A stretch of DNA of 14,567 bases from CAYRPN01 sp964426135 (GTDB lineage Bacteria; Planctomycetota; Phycisphaerae; Phycisphaerales; Phycisphaeraceae): contig CAYRPN010000143.1 of assembly GCA_964426135.1 (NCBI GenBank), positions 1 to 14,567 on the forward strand, given 5' to 3'. Of this stretch, positions 1-9,040 are shown in pieces. The position numbers were made by a program, and so were the translations under genes. Each line of letters begins with the position of its first letter. Positions within the stretch are counted from its first letter, which is position 1. Under the pieces are notes generated by a model. That model worked only from the letters and a program-made list of their open reading frames with translations, searched no databases and was not told where the DNA came from.

Positions 1-1
1 C

Positions 2-103
2 GGTTCGCCGAGCCGGGTCGATCCCGGCGAGGCGAAACTCGGCGCGGCGGACGCAAGGTCAACCATAAACGCAGGGCGCGAGTTCGATTTGAAGCGGCAT
101 TGA
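2..103 (+). CDS. possible C-terminal end of an upstream gene (partial)
   Basis: A reading frame is open from the left edge and ends with TGA at 101-103. Its codons end mostly in G or C, as expected of real genes in this GC-rich DNA, and it reads more like protein than the other open frame, which runs to 198 and is very arginine-rich. Only about 33 residues are visible, so no family can be named. The stop codon sits in the loop of a perfect hairpin (84-118). It could equally be noncoding. Confidence 0.22.
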   Translation, partial: GSPSRVDPGEAKLGAADARSTINAGREFDLKRH

Positions 104-137
104 GCCGCTTCAAATCGACCGGAGTCACAGACTCCGG
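84..137. repeat. two adjacent perfect hairpins
   Basis: A 15-bp perfect stem (84-98 with 104-118, loop ATTGA) is followed directly by an 8-bp perfect stem (CCGGAGTC 119-126 with GACTCCGG 130-137, loop ACA). No T-run follows on either strand, so it is not a textbook intrinsic terminator. It may be a terminator of another kind or a dispersed palindromic repeat at the end of the upstream gene. Confidence 0.7.
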
Positions 138-560
138 CTCTGTTCACGACTCCGAAACGCTTATTCCAACCGGTGTCAAGTACGCAAATGCCGGATGAGC
201 CTGAAAAGCCCTGCGACAATGAGACCGAGTCTTGCTGGTTAGGTCATGTTTTGGTACAATGCCCCAATGAGCTTCCTGGCATCCAGGCAGGTCTTGGGTA
301 TCCATGCGCCGGCAGTTTCCAACTCGCCGGGCCTGTCTGTCCCGGTCACCCCAGTGGCCGAAAAGTGTCCTACCAAAATGGCAGTCCATTCGCAAAGGCT
401 TTTGCGCCAGGCATTTGCGCTTAAAAAAGAGAGGGTGGGGGTCGTGGCCGGCCACTTTTCGCCGGCCGCCGGGGCGATTCAGGATGGGCCGCCGGGCGGA
501 ACCGGGCGCCGGCAGGGCGCGGCCCCAGCTAGAATGGGCCTGCCCATGGAGGGACCGGCC
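104..560. other. 457-bp stretch without a recognised gene
   Basis: It holds the second hairpin (119-137), a promoter-like sequence (232-260), short hairpins at 275-287, 327-345 and 344-359, an A-run at 423-428, and a palindromic GGCCGGC...GCCGGCC just before the CHAD gene. The CHAD reading frame stays open upstream to 246, but that extension shows no domain and has proline- and arginine-rich, shadow-like composition, so I treat it as noncoding. Confidence 0.5.
232..260 (+). promoter_or_regulatory. sigma-70-like promoter with extended -10
   Basis: TTGCTG at 232-237, a 17-bp spacer, then TACAAT at 255-260, preceded by TG one base upstream (252-253), which gives an extended -10. Transcription would begin near 267, about 290 bases before the CHAD start. 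It could serve a long leader for that gene or a separate small RNA. Judged by eye only. Confidence 0.4.
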
Positions 561-1517
561 ATGAGTTTTCGCTTCACGAGACGGCAATCGGTGGGCAAGG
601 CGGTGCGGCGGATCGCGCGCCAGGAAATCCGCAAGGCGATCCGCGATCTGGCAACCGCCGACGAGATGCGTCACATCGGCATCCACGAGTCCCGCAAGCG
701 GCTGAAGAAGCTGCGCTCGCTGCTGCGGCTGGTGAAGGAGCCGATGGGCCGGCGGTGGACGCCGGTGGACACGCTGCTGCGTGATGTCGGCCGGGGCCTG
801 GCGGCGGCGCGGGATGCCGAGGCGATGGTCGAGGCGCTGGACAGCCTGCTGAAGGATTCGCCCGGCAAGGCCGACCCTTTCGCTTCGATGCAGACCCTGC
901 TCGCAGACCGGCGCGACGAACTGACGAGCGGGCAGACCGACCTGAGTCGGCAGATGGACGACGCGGCGGCGGCGCTGGCGTCGCTGGGCGGCTGCATCGG
1001 GAACTGGCGGCTCGGCCGAGTGGGGTTCGCCACGATCAGCGCCAGCTTGAAACGCTGCTATGCCAAGGCGCGGGGCACCATGCTGGCGGCCTGGGACAGC
1101 GGCGACAGCCAGCACTTCCACCAGTGGCGCAAGTGCGTCAAGCATCACGGCCACCACGTCCGCCTGCTCCGCCATCTCTGGCGACCGGTGATGGACGCGC
1201 GGTGCGGGCAACTGGATCGGCTGGGTGAACTCCTGGGCCAGGATCACGATCTTGCCGCGCTTCGCACCGTGCTGACCGGCGAGGATCGCTTCGCCCACCA
1301 CGCGGCTTTGCCTGCCCTGCTGCTGCTGATCGATGATCGCCAGGCGGCGCTGCGGGCGGAGGCACACGAGCTGGGGATGCGGCTGTTTGCCGAGAAACCC
1401 GGCAAGCTGCGGTCGCGATTCGCACGGTACTGGAAGGCCTGGCGCCGCGGCCGCAAACCGCCGCAGGAACTGCGGGCGGCGACGGCGGTTCTCCCCAATC
1501 GGATTTCACTGGCGTAA
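561..1517 (+). CDS. CHAD domain protein
   Basis: The 318-residue protein is almost wholly a CHAD domain, an alpha-helical module of two four-helix bundles rich in conserved histidines and basic residues. CHAD domains are known to bind inorganic polyphosphate. Both hallmark helices are visible: IHESRKRLKKLRSLLRL at about 41-57 (His42) and HFHQWRKCVKHHGHHVRLL at about 185-203 (His187). No CYTH domain is fused to it and no signal peptide or membrane segment is seen, so it is probably cytoplasmic and polyphosphate-associated. The start at 561 is chosen because GGAGGG lies just upstream at 548-553 and the domain begins directly after; an in-frame ATG at 546 would overlap that site. The next gene starts 200 bp downstream, so co-transcription is uncertain. 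Confidence 0.88.
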   Translation: MSFRFTRRQSVGKAVRRIARQEIRKAIRDLATADEMRHIGIHESRKRLKKLRSLLRLVKEPMGRRWTPVDTLLRDVGRGLAAARDAEAMVEALDSLLKDSPGKADPFASMQTLLADRRDELTSGQTDLSRQMDDAAAALASLGGCIGNWRLGRVGFATISASLKRCYAKARGTMLAAWDSGDSQHFHQWRKCVKHHGHHVRLLRHLWRPVMDARCGQLDRLGELLGQDHDLAALRTVLTGEDRFAHHAALPALLLLIDDRQAALRAEAHELGMRLFAEKPGKLRSRFARYWKAWRRGRKPPQELRAATAVLPNRISLA

Positions 1518-1719
1518 ACGTTGGCGATGGGTATGATGGCTGCTCGATCAGGAATCTTCACGCAGGGGGCGTGACCGTCCATGATCGAATGGCTGCGAGG
1601 GAGAAAGTCGGCGTCCATCGGCGGCGCATCGGTGCATCGCCGCGGCCCAGCAGAGTCGGGTTCACGCTCGCGGGGTCTTGACAGATTGGAACCGCCCACG
1701 TTCAAGGGAGTCGGCAGCG

Positions 1720-2352
1720 ATGGCCATGAAGATCTATGTCGGGAACCTCAGCAAGCTCACGACGGCTGAGGACCTCAAAACGCTCTTTTCCAAGCACGGC
1801 AAAGTGCAGGATGCCTATCTCGTCATGGACACGGAGAAGAACGAGTCCCGCGGCTTCGGCTTCGTCTTCATGACCGAGGAACTCGAAGGCAAAGCCTGCA
1901 TCCGCCAGCTTCACGGCACCATCTTCGGCAACAGCAAGATCAAGGTGACCGAGTCGCTGCCCAAGAAAAAGAAGAAGCCCGCCGAAGGCGAAGATCGCCC
2001 GCGCGGACCCTTAGGCCCAGGCCCAAGGCGACGCTTCGGCAGCCGGCCGCAAGGTCGAGGCGCCAGCCGATACGGACGCTTCGGCGGTCCGGGCGGCGGT
2101 CCCGGTGGACCGGGCGGACCGGGCGGTACTGGAGGGTCCGGTCCGGGCGGCTCAGGCGGCGGCGGTGGATTTGGCGGTGGTGGAGGCCAGGGCGGATCCG
2201 GCGGCGGTTACCGCGGCGGCTACTCCGGCGGCTCCGGCGGCGGTGGTGGTGCCGGCTATTCCGGTGGCGGCGGCTACAGCGGCGGCAAACCGCCCGCGGG
2301 CCCCGGCGGCACACCAGGAACGCCCCCGCCCAAGAAGCCCGACGAGACGTGA
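1720..2352 (+). CDS. RRM RNA-binding protein with glycine-rich tail
   Basis: The 210-residue protein starts with one RNA recognition motif covering about residues 4-78. RNP2 is KIYVGNL (4-10) and RNP1 is RGFGFVFM (44-51), with the aromatic residues that stack on RNA bases. A lysine cluster (82-86) and an Arg/Pro linker follow, then a tail rich in Gly, Ser and Tyr from about 115 to 195, ending in a Pro/Lys stretch. This matches the bacterial glycine-rich RRM proteins of cyanobacteria and planctomycetes, thought to act as RNA chaperones, often in cold response. The start at 1720 has AAGGGAG at 1704-1710, nine bases upstream; an ATG at 1726 is possible. The tail is encoded by repetitive GGCGGT-type codons, which probably change length easily. 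No cold-shock leader was recognised. Confidence 0.9.
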   Translation: MAMKIYVGNLSKLTTAEDLKTLFSKHGKVQDAYLVMDTEKNESRGFGFVFMTEELEGKACIRQLHGTIFGNSKIKVTESLPKKKKKPAEGEDRPRGPLGPGPRRRFGSRPQGRGASRYGRFGGPGGGPGGPGGPGGTGGSGPGGSGGGGGFGGGGGQGGSGGGYRGGYSGGSGGGGGAGYSGGGGYSGGKPPAGPGGTPGTPPPKKPDET

Positions 2353-2371
2353 ACCGAAGCAACCTCGCTCC

Positions 2372-2393
2372 CCCACTCCTTCCTGTGAGTGGG
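2372..2393. terminator. hairpin between convergent genes, possible terminator
   Basis: CCCACTC (2372-2378) pairs with GAGTGGG (2387-2393) across an 8-base loop. It lies between the RRM gene (+) and the sulfatase gene (-), where a shared terminator would be expected. No clear T-run follows, so the call is weak. Confidence 0.3.
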
Positions 2394-2491
2394 CGGGGTT
2401 TGGTCGGGACGCACCGTTCTCCAATCGCGAGCTGGTCGGTCGTTGGATGGGCGGCGGAAATCCAGCCTAGGCCCTTGACGCCATCTGACCG

Positions 2492-4123
2492 TTACCGCAC
2501 CTTCACATCCACATCATTGCTCTGCTTCGCCCCCTTTGTGCTGCGGCCGTCCGCGATCATCTTCTCCAGCAGCTTCTGCAATCGCTCGACTTCCGCGGGC
2601 TGCGCTTCGTGCAGGTTCTTCGTTTCGCCCAGGTCGGCTTCCAGGTCGTAAAGCTGCATCGCGGGCAATCCCTTTTCCTTGGCCGTCGCATCCGTCGGCG
2701 ATCCCCACGGCCCGCCGGAGCCGGGGCTCAGTTGCAGCTTCCATTGGCCGCTGCGAATGGCGAATCGGCCCTGCGAGGAATGATGGACGACCGCTTCGTG
2801 AATGGGCTTGTCCTCGCCGCGCAGGAGTGACAACAGGCTGACGCTGTCTTCGCCGGCGGCGTCGGGCAGTTTCACGTCAAGCACTTGCGCAATCGTGGCG
2901 AGGAGATCGACGTGGCAGATGGTCTGCCCGCAGGTGGAGCCGGGCTGGGCGACGCCGGGGTAGCGGACGATGAAGGGCACGCGGTGGCCGCCTTCCCATG
3001 CGTCGCCCTTGTAGCCGCGCAGGGGGCCGCTGGGGAAGTGGCCCTGTTTCTCCAGAGCATCGACGCCGATGTACGGAGCGCAGCCGTTGTCGCTGGTGAA
3101 GATCACCAGCGTGTTCTCCGCGATGCCCGCATCGTCGATCGCTTTGAGCACGCGGCCAACTTCCGCGTCCGTCTCCATGACGAAATCGGCGTAGGTGCCC
3201 AACCCGCTCTTGCCTCGCCACGCGTCATTCACCGCCAGCGGCGTGTGCGGCGCGGTCAGCGGCAGATAGAGCAGAAACGGCTTCTTCGCCTTGGCCTGCC
3301 GGGTGATGAAGTCAGCGGCGCGGGTCGCCAAAGTCGGCAGAATCGGCTCGAGTCTCCAGTCCTTCAACGCCGGCCCCGGCAGACTCGCCAGGTGATTCTT
3401 GAAGAGCGCGGCGGGAAGGAACTCGCTGGGAATGCCGACGGTGCGGTCGTTCTCGATGAAGCAGTACGGTGGCCAGTTGGGCACATCGGTGCCGAAGTAT
3501 TCATCGAAGCCGCGCGTGGTGGGTCCGCCGGGGATGGGCTGGGAGAAAAGCTCTTTCCAGAATGCGCATTGCTCGTCGCTGGCGTCGGCGGACTTGGCGT
3601 TTGTGCTCTTCGTCTTGGAATTGGGCTTCGCGGCGGCTTTGTCCTTGGGAACATCCTTGTCCTTGTCCGGCTCGCCGGCGGCGGGCCAGAGCATGGCGCG
3701 TTTGCCCTGCGGGATGGGCCAGTCCCAGCCGAGGTGCCATTTACCGACGCAGGCGGTGGCGTAACCGCGCTGCTTGGCGAGGCCGGCGATGGTCAGGCGG
3801 TCGGGCGCGATCAGGGGCTTCTCCCACACGCCGACGATGCCCGATTGCAGCCGCGTGCGCCAGTGGTACCGCCCGGTGAGCAGCGTGTAGCGCGACGGCG
3901 AGCAGACGCCGCTGCTGGAGTGGGCGTCGGTGAAGCGCATGCCCTGGGCGGCGAGGCGGTCGATGTGCGGCGTGGGGATCTTGCCTCGCCGCGGGTTGTA
4001 ACACTGCACGTCGCCGTAGCCCAGATCGTCGGCGAGGATGACGACAATGTTGAGCCTCTCCGCGGCGGCGAACCGCGCCAGCGACAGAATCAGCACCACG
4101 ATGATCCATGCGATGCGTTTCAC
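2492..4123 (-). CDS. secreted sulfatase (arylsulfatase A-like)
   Basis: A 543-residue type I sulfatase that hydrolyses sulfate esters, probably on polysaccharides, outside the cytoplasm. The signal peptide is KRIAWIIVVLILSLARFAAA. Metal-site Asp32 and Asp33 lie in ILADDLGYGD. The maturation motif is CSPSR with Cys74, converted to formylglycine by a sulfatase-modifying enzyme not seen here. KWH (128-130), APHTP (291-295) and SDNG (344-347) supply further active-site residues. The GTG start at 4123 is chosen because it overlaps the upstream stop as GTGA, has GGAG upstream and places the signal peptide at the N-terminus; the open frame continues to 4258 without support. A Lys/Asp/Ala-rich segment at about 151-183 interrupts the fold and looks like an extra loop. 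Substrate cannot be told. It is the last gene of the run with hpnE. Confidence 0.92.
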   Translation of the reverse strand: MKRIAWIIVVLILSLARFAAAERLNIVVILADDLGYGDVQCYNPRRGKIPTPHIDRLAAQGMRFTDAHSSSGVCSPSRYTLLTGRYHWRTRLQSGIVGVWEKPLIAPDRLTIAGLAKQRGYATACVGKWHLGWDWPIPQGKRAMLWPAAGEPDKDKDVPKDKAAAKPNSKTKSTNAKSADASDEQCAFWKELFSQPIPGGPTTRGFDEYFGTDVPNWPPYCFIENDRTVGIPSEFLPAALFKNHLASLPGPALKDWRLEPILPTLATRAADFITRQAKAKKPFLLYLPLTAPHTPLAVNDAWRGKSGLGTYADFVMETDAEVGRVLKAIDDAGIAENTLVIFTSDNGCAPYIGVDALEKQGHFPSGPLRGYKGDAWEGGHRVPFIVRYPGVAQPGSTCGQTICHVDLLATIAQVLDVKLPDAAGEDSVSLLSLLRGEDKPIHEAVVHHSSQGRFAIRSGQWKLQLSPGSGGPWGSPTDATAKEKGLPAMQLYDLEADLGETKNLHEAQPAEVERLQKLLEKMIADGRSTKGAKQSNDVDVKVR

Positions 4124-4397
4124 TGGAGTGGACTCCGCGTATTCTGCGGCGATCGCCGGCGCTTCCGTCGGCCCGGGGCGATGATGCCGACCTCGCGCAG
4201 ATCCTCGCCGCATTCGGGGCATTTGAGCTCGGCGACGCCGCGCACAATGTAGCCGCACCGGCCGCAGACCGGCTCACGAATCTTGCGGTACCGTCCGCGC
4301 CGCCACGCGAGGAACACGACGTAACTGATCACCGCGCCGACGGCGATTCCAACCAGCAGCGCGAGCAGAATGAACGAGATGAAGACGGCCATGGTTG

Positions 4398-4401
<4 letters not shown>
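4120..4401 (-). CDS. small membrane protein with double-CxxC zinc ribbon
   Basis: A 93-residue protein with one hydrophobic helix (about residues 5-32), a basic stretch (RRGRYRK) that should face the cytoplasm, and a zinc-ribbon motif CGRCGY...LKCPECGEDLR with Cys46, Cys49, Cys61 and Cys64. A basic tail follows. Such short membrane-anchored CxxC ribbons are common and mostly uncharacterised in planctomycetes. The GTG start at 4401 overlaps the hpnE stop as GTGA, and its own TGA overlaps the sulfatase GTG in the same way, so translation of all three is probably coupled. An ATG at 4392 is an alternative start. Length, topology and the clean overlaps argue that it is real although no function is known. 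Confidence 0.75.
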
Positions 4402-6125
<1,724 letters not shown>

Positions 6126-6157
6126 AGGAAACCGCAGAAACAGCGTGGTCGCATGGA

Positions 6158-6187
6158 TTGACAACCACATGAAGCGATCACTAGCAT
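6158..6187 (+). promoter_or_regulatory. promoter-like sequence for the 6229 gene
   Basis: A perfect TTGACA at 6158-6163, 18 bp, then TAGCAT at 6182-6187 (four of six matches to TATAAT). Transcription would begin near 6194, giving a leader of about 35 bases before the ATG at 6229. The site lies between divergent genes and overlaps the longer alternative N-terminus of hpnE. Confidence 0.45.
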
Positions 6188-6228
6188 GTTAACTTCCTTC
6201 ATTTGGTTTGTCGGGGAAACACCTGTCC

Positions 6229-7056
6229 ATGTGGTTCAAGGCATTGAAACAAGTCGGCGGCATCGTCGCAGCGTTGGCCTGGCTCGCCGCGATCTACGTC
6301 GTTCCGAAAGAGCTCGACGATGAGTTCCATATCGGAACAGGATGGCGTTTCTTTGCTTCTGCGGCATTGATCGGAATCGTCGCAGCGGTCTGGTACCTGT
6401 CGTGGAGACGACTGTGGACGATTCGCGTCAGAGCGCGACAGAGGTTGATCGATGAGGATATCCCTCCCAGAGGCTTCTCTCCTGAGACTGCCGGCGTATT
6501 GAGGCGGATCGCCGAGCAGGTCGTCCCCGGCATGTCCAGGTACAGGCGGCGCAATCGGGTGGTGCTGGCTGCGGGTCTTGCCGCGAAGCTCATGCACTTC
6601 CGCTACCTGGAGCTGCAAATCAGTCAGTTCATTCAACGATTAGAGACCCTGCAGCACGAAATGAAGTCCGAGGTTTACTTCTCCCGCAAAGGCGGCGGTG
6701 TGAAGATTATCTTCAGTCGCGCTTCCATTCTCTCGCGCGACATGGGGAACTTCTGTCGCACCTTGCCTCCTTGGACCGATCTATTGGATCAGATCAAGGA
6801 AGTAGGTCAACCGATCCTCACCGTGCTTGCGGACGTGGCTCGCAAGGTTGACGAAGTCGCGGTGGACCTGGAAGGCATCGAGCGCCAGTTGCCCGACCTT
6901 CGACCCGACGCTGACGAACTCGATCGCCTTCAACGCCGCTTCAACTCGTTGATGGATGCCGTCTCCGAGTCGATCGGCCGGTACAAGGAAGTGATCGCAC
7001 AACTGCAAGAGTCGCAACGGCATTGCCGCGGACTCGTACAATTCCTGCCTATTTGA
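6229..7056 (+). CDS. unrecognised two-helix membrane protein
   Basis: A 275-residue protein that I do not recognise. Two hydrophobic helices lie at about residues 9-26 and 41-59, joined by a short acidic loop. A long, mostly helical cytoplasmic-type domain rich in charged residues follows, with heptad-like Leu/Ile spacing near the end (about 205-265) that suggests a coiled coil. No catalytic motif was seen. The ATG at 6229 is chosen because the TTG-initiated extension from 6208 has no ribosome site; GGGGA lies rather far upstream (6213-6217). The gene is on the opposite strand to its hpn neighbours and appears lower in GC with more relaxed codon use, hinting at a separate origin. It probably forms a pair with the small gene 76 bp downstream. 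Confidence 0.7.
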   Translation: MWFKALKQVGGIVAALAWLAAIYVVPKELDDEFHIGTGWRFFASAALIGIVAAVWYLSWRRLWTIRVRARQRLIDEDIPPRGFSPETAGVLRRIAEQVVPGMSRYRRRNRVVLAAGLAAKLMHFRYLELQISQFIQRLETLQHEMKSEVYFSRKGGGVKIIFSRASILSRDMGNFCRTLPPWTDLLDQIKEVGQPILTVLADVARKVDEVAVDLEGIERQLPDLRPDADELDRLQRRFNSLMDAVSESIGRYKEVIAQLQESQRHCRGLVQFLPI

Positions 7057-7066
7057 CGTGTGCGGA

Positions 7067-7096
7067 TTGGCTTAGCCCAACATCGGCGGCTAAACT
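7067..7096 (+). promoter_or_regulatory. weak promoter-like sequence
   Basis: TTGGCT at 7067-7072 and TAAACT at 7091-7096, separated by 18 bp, each with four of six consensus matches. It could drive the small gene at 7133, which could also be read through from 6229. Confidence 0.22.
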
Positions 7097-7132
7097 GTCG
7101 CCCTCGAATGAACGATGTTCAAGGAGATGCTC

Positions 7133-7471
7133 GTGTTGCTCAAAAGCGTGGAATTCGATCTGAGCGAATGGCGAAACCAGGCCGCGGCTACTGTCGACCC
7201 GAATGATCTGGTGCCGCTCTGCGAGCAACTCTGCGAATACGCGCGGGAAGTCAACTTCGCCCAGTCTGAGGAACTGCTCCCAGATCCGGCTCAGCTTCGT
7301 CGAGTCGCAACGCTGCTTGCCGAAGCAGCGGATGTCGGCGAGCAGCGCCTAGCGCAGACCCATGTCGACACTGGTCGTCTGAAGGACGCCCAAGGCTGCC
7401 TTGACCGTGTCAAGAATCGAGCGCGGTTCATCTCGACCCGCGTCACCAATCTTGAGATGGTCGTGGCGTGA
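7133..7471 (+). CDS. small helical protein of unknown function
   Basis: A 112-residue protein without a recognised family. It is predicted by eye to be all-helical, acidic in the first half and basic near the C-terminus (about residues 80-105), with no signal peptide, membrane helix or catalytic motif. The GTG at 7133 is chosen because AAGGAG (7121-7126) stands six bases upstream, an ideal spacing; an in-frame ATG at 7115 would add six residues but has no ribosome site. It follows the membrane protein gene on the same strand after a short gap and shares its less GC-biased composition, so the two may work together. Its stop lies ten bases from the convergent stop of the exported-protein gene, with a T6 run between them. 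Confidence 0.62.
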   Translation: MLLKSVEFDLSEWRNQAAATVDPNDLVPLCEQLCEYAREVNFAQSEELLPDPAQLRRVATLLAEAADVGEQRLAQTHVDTGRLKDAQGCLDRVKNRARFISTRVTNLEMVVA

Positions 7472-7480
7472 CTTTTTTGT

Positions 7481-9028
7481 TCACCTCTGCGCCTCCATCA
7501 CCACGGCGTTGCTCAGCTTGAGTTCTTCTCCCACGCGCACGAACTCCAGCCACAATTCACTGGCGAACACCGGCTCCTTGCCCGCCGGCGCGAGGTTGAT
7601 GCGCATGCGGGTTTTCACTTTGTTCTCTCCGCCGGTGCTTTCGTGGTAGCGGATGTCGCCTTCGCCGAGCTTGAAGCGAGTCTGTTTGATCATGTCCGCC
7701 ACCTTCGCGCCCGGCGCGCTCAACGCCGCGAGCGCATCGGCATCGGCCTTCATCAGAGCCTCAACCACCTTCGCGCTGAGTTCCTTCGTCTGCGGCCGCA
7801 GCCGCGTCGTGGTCGTCGTCGCGGTGTCGGCGTTGCCGCGATGCACCAGCACCCAGCCCCACGGCTTGCCATGGGCAGCGTCGTACATCTCATAAACGCC
7901 CTCCGCCTGCGGCGCGTCCAGCGCGTGCTGTCGCCGCGAGGAAACCACCGTGTCCGTCTTCCACAGGCGGAAACGATGCACCTCGGACAGATCGAACTCG
8001 AAGCTGACGCGCTGTTGCGGCCGGACGAGCAGATACACCGGCGTGCCCTGGTCGATGCCTTTGAATTTCACGGCGCCATCCGCGGCGGTGAAAAAGCTCA
8101 GGTCGCCCGCGCTGCCGCCCATATTCAGATAAGCCGAGGCGAGTTCCGCCTTGGCTTTTCCTTCGGAAGCGTTGACGAACTTGAGCACATCGTCGCGCGT
8201 CAGCGTCTTGGGCCGAATGAAAAAATGGATCAGTCTGGTTTTGATCGCCGCGTCCGCCGCCTCGATCAGCGCGAGCACGGAATCGCGCGAGATCGGCCGG
8301 CCCGCGGGCTCGATGATGACCGCCTGCCCCGATGAATTGAACTGCTGGTAAAGCTCAATGAACGGCGACTTGGACACCGCGTCATCCACGGCCCGCGTCG
8401 GCGAGGAGACGGTTGCCGTCACGCGATATTTTCCCGGCACATACAGCGGCCCAGCCGCATCGCCCGCCTTCAGCAGCTTGCGGACTTCCTCATCCACCAC
8501 GATCGCAAAGCCCAGCTCATACCGCCGGCCCACCTGCACCACCGTCGGCAGTTCGAACTGCCACTTGATCGCCAGCGGCATCGCGGCCATGTCGTCGGGA
8601 AACTCAATCATGACGCGCGGGCCGTTGAAGCGAACGGTGTCCAGCTTCTGGTTCGTCCGCGTCACGGCTGAGTCGAGCGTGAACATGAGCTTGCCGCGGA
8701 TCGGCTCCGTGGCGGACCACGTGGACTGATCGAGCACGACATCGACCGTGGCCTTGGCGCCTCCGACCACGGTGCGGTCGTCCTGCGCTTTGGGCGCGGG
8801 GGCTTGCGCTTGTGCGGCGGACGCGATCAGCCATAGAGCCAACAGCGCGAGGAATGGAAATCTGGCGTTGGATTGCACTTGATCGTGTGCCTGGGTGCCA
8901 TGGGCAAGCGGAGTCCGCGGAGCTTGCCCGCAAGTTGATGGTTCGTGGTCAAACCACGGGTAAGCTCCGCGGACTCCGCTTACCCATGGCACCCGGATAT
9001 TGAACTGCGACGGAACACTCGTTTGCAT
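7481..9028 (-). CDS. exported protein of unknown function, third gene after hpnC-hpnD
   Basis: A 515-residue protein. A hydrophobic segment at about 57-74 (FPFLALLALWLIASAAQAQA) looks like a signal peptide, but some 50 residues precede it. The ATG at 9028 is strongly supported by GGAGGTGA seven bases upstream (9033-9040), overlapping the hpnD stop. Residues 12-46 are encoded by a long inverted repeat (8893-8994), so the gene seems to have received an insertion between its start and its signal peptide. A GTG at 8878 would restore a normal leader but has no ribosome site. The mature part looks like beta-rich domains followed by a helical and C-terminal domain. I cannot name a family. Position suggests expression with squalene synthesis, but no role is shown. 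Confidence 0.75.
   Translation of the reverse strand: MQTSVPSQFNIRVPWVSGVRGAYPWFDHEPSTCGQAPRTPLAHGTQAHDQVQSNARFPFLALLALWLIASAAQAQAPAPKAQDDRTVVGGAKATVDVVLDQSTWSATEPIRGKLMFTLDSAVTRTNQKLDTVRFNGPRVMIEFPDDMAAMPLAIKWQFELPTVVQVGRRYELGFAIVVDEEVRKLLKAGDAAGPLYVPGKYRVTATVSSPTRAVDDAVSKSPFIELYQQFNSSGQAVIIEPAGRPISRDSVLALIEAADAAIKTRLIHFFIRPKTLTRDDVLKFVNASEGKAKAELASAYLNMGGSAGDLSFFTAADGAVKFKGIDQGTPVYLLVRPQQRVSFEFDLSEVHRFRLWKTDTVVSSRRQHALDAPQAEGVYEMYDAAHGKPWGWVLVHRGNADTATTTTTRLRPQTKELSAKVVEALMKADADALAALSAPGAKVADMIKQTRFKLGEGDIRYHESTGGENKVKTRMRINLAPAGKEPVFASELWLEFVRVGEELKLSNAVVMEAQR
8893..8994. repeat. long inverted repeat at the 5' end of a gene
   Basis: Arms of 38 bp (8893-8930 and 8957-8994) differ at only two places and flank a 26-bp loop. 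The left arm begins GGGTGCCATGGGCAAGCGG. Both differences become G-U wobble pairs in RNA read from the minus strand, so the hairpin is fully paired in the mRNA of the 7481-9028 gene. It begins about 34 bases after that gene's start codon. No transposase is near. Confidence 0.95.
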
Positions 9029-9032
9029 GGTC

Positions 9033-9040
9033 TCACCTCC
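9033..9040 (-). promoter_or_regulatory. strong ribosome binding site overlapping hpnD stop
   Basis: GGAGGTGA on the minus strand. Its TGA is the stop codon of hpnD, and the ATG at 9028 follows four bases later. It fixes the start of the exported protein upstream of the inverted repeat and suggests coupled translation. Confidence 0.8.

Noticed and set aside
246..560. N-terminal extension of the CHAD protein
   Set aside because: No domain or ribosome site supports it, whereas GGAGGG precedes the start at 561 and the CHAD domain begins directly there.
144..1367. Long minus-strand frame opposite the CHAD gene
   Set aside because: It lacks recognisable motifs, is rich in Arg, Gln and His typical of shadow frames, and overlaps a well-supported CHAD protein.
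1678..1706. Perfect TTGACA before the RRM gene as its promoter
   Set aside because: At the right spacing the -10 position reads TTCAAG and would overlap the ribosome binding site, so a promoter here is not convincing.
2885..4252. Long open frame on the plus strand opposite the sulfatase gene
   Set aside because: It is antisense to a clear sulfatase; GC-rich codon bias keeps the opposite strand open, and the translation shows no domain.
7472..7480. Intrinsic terminator at the T6 run between convergent stops
   Set aside because: No stable hairpin precedes the T-run on the plus strand.
8893..8994. Ends of an insertion sequence
   Set aside because: Only 26 bp lie between the arms and no transposase is present, so at most it is a non-autonomous element.
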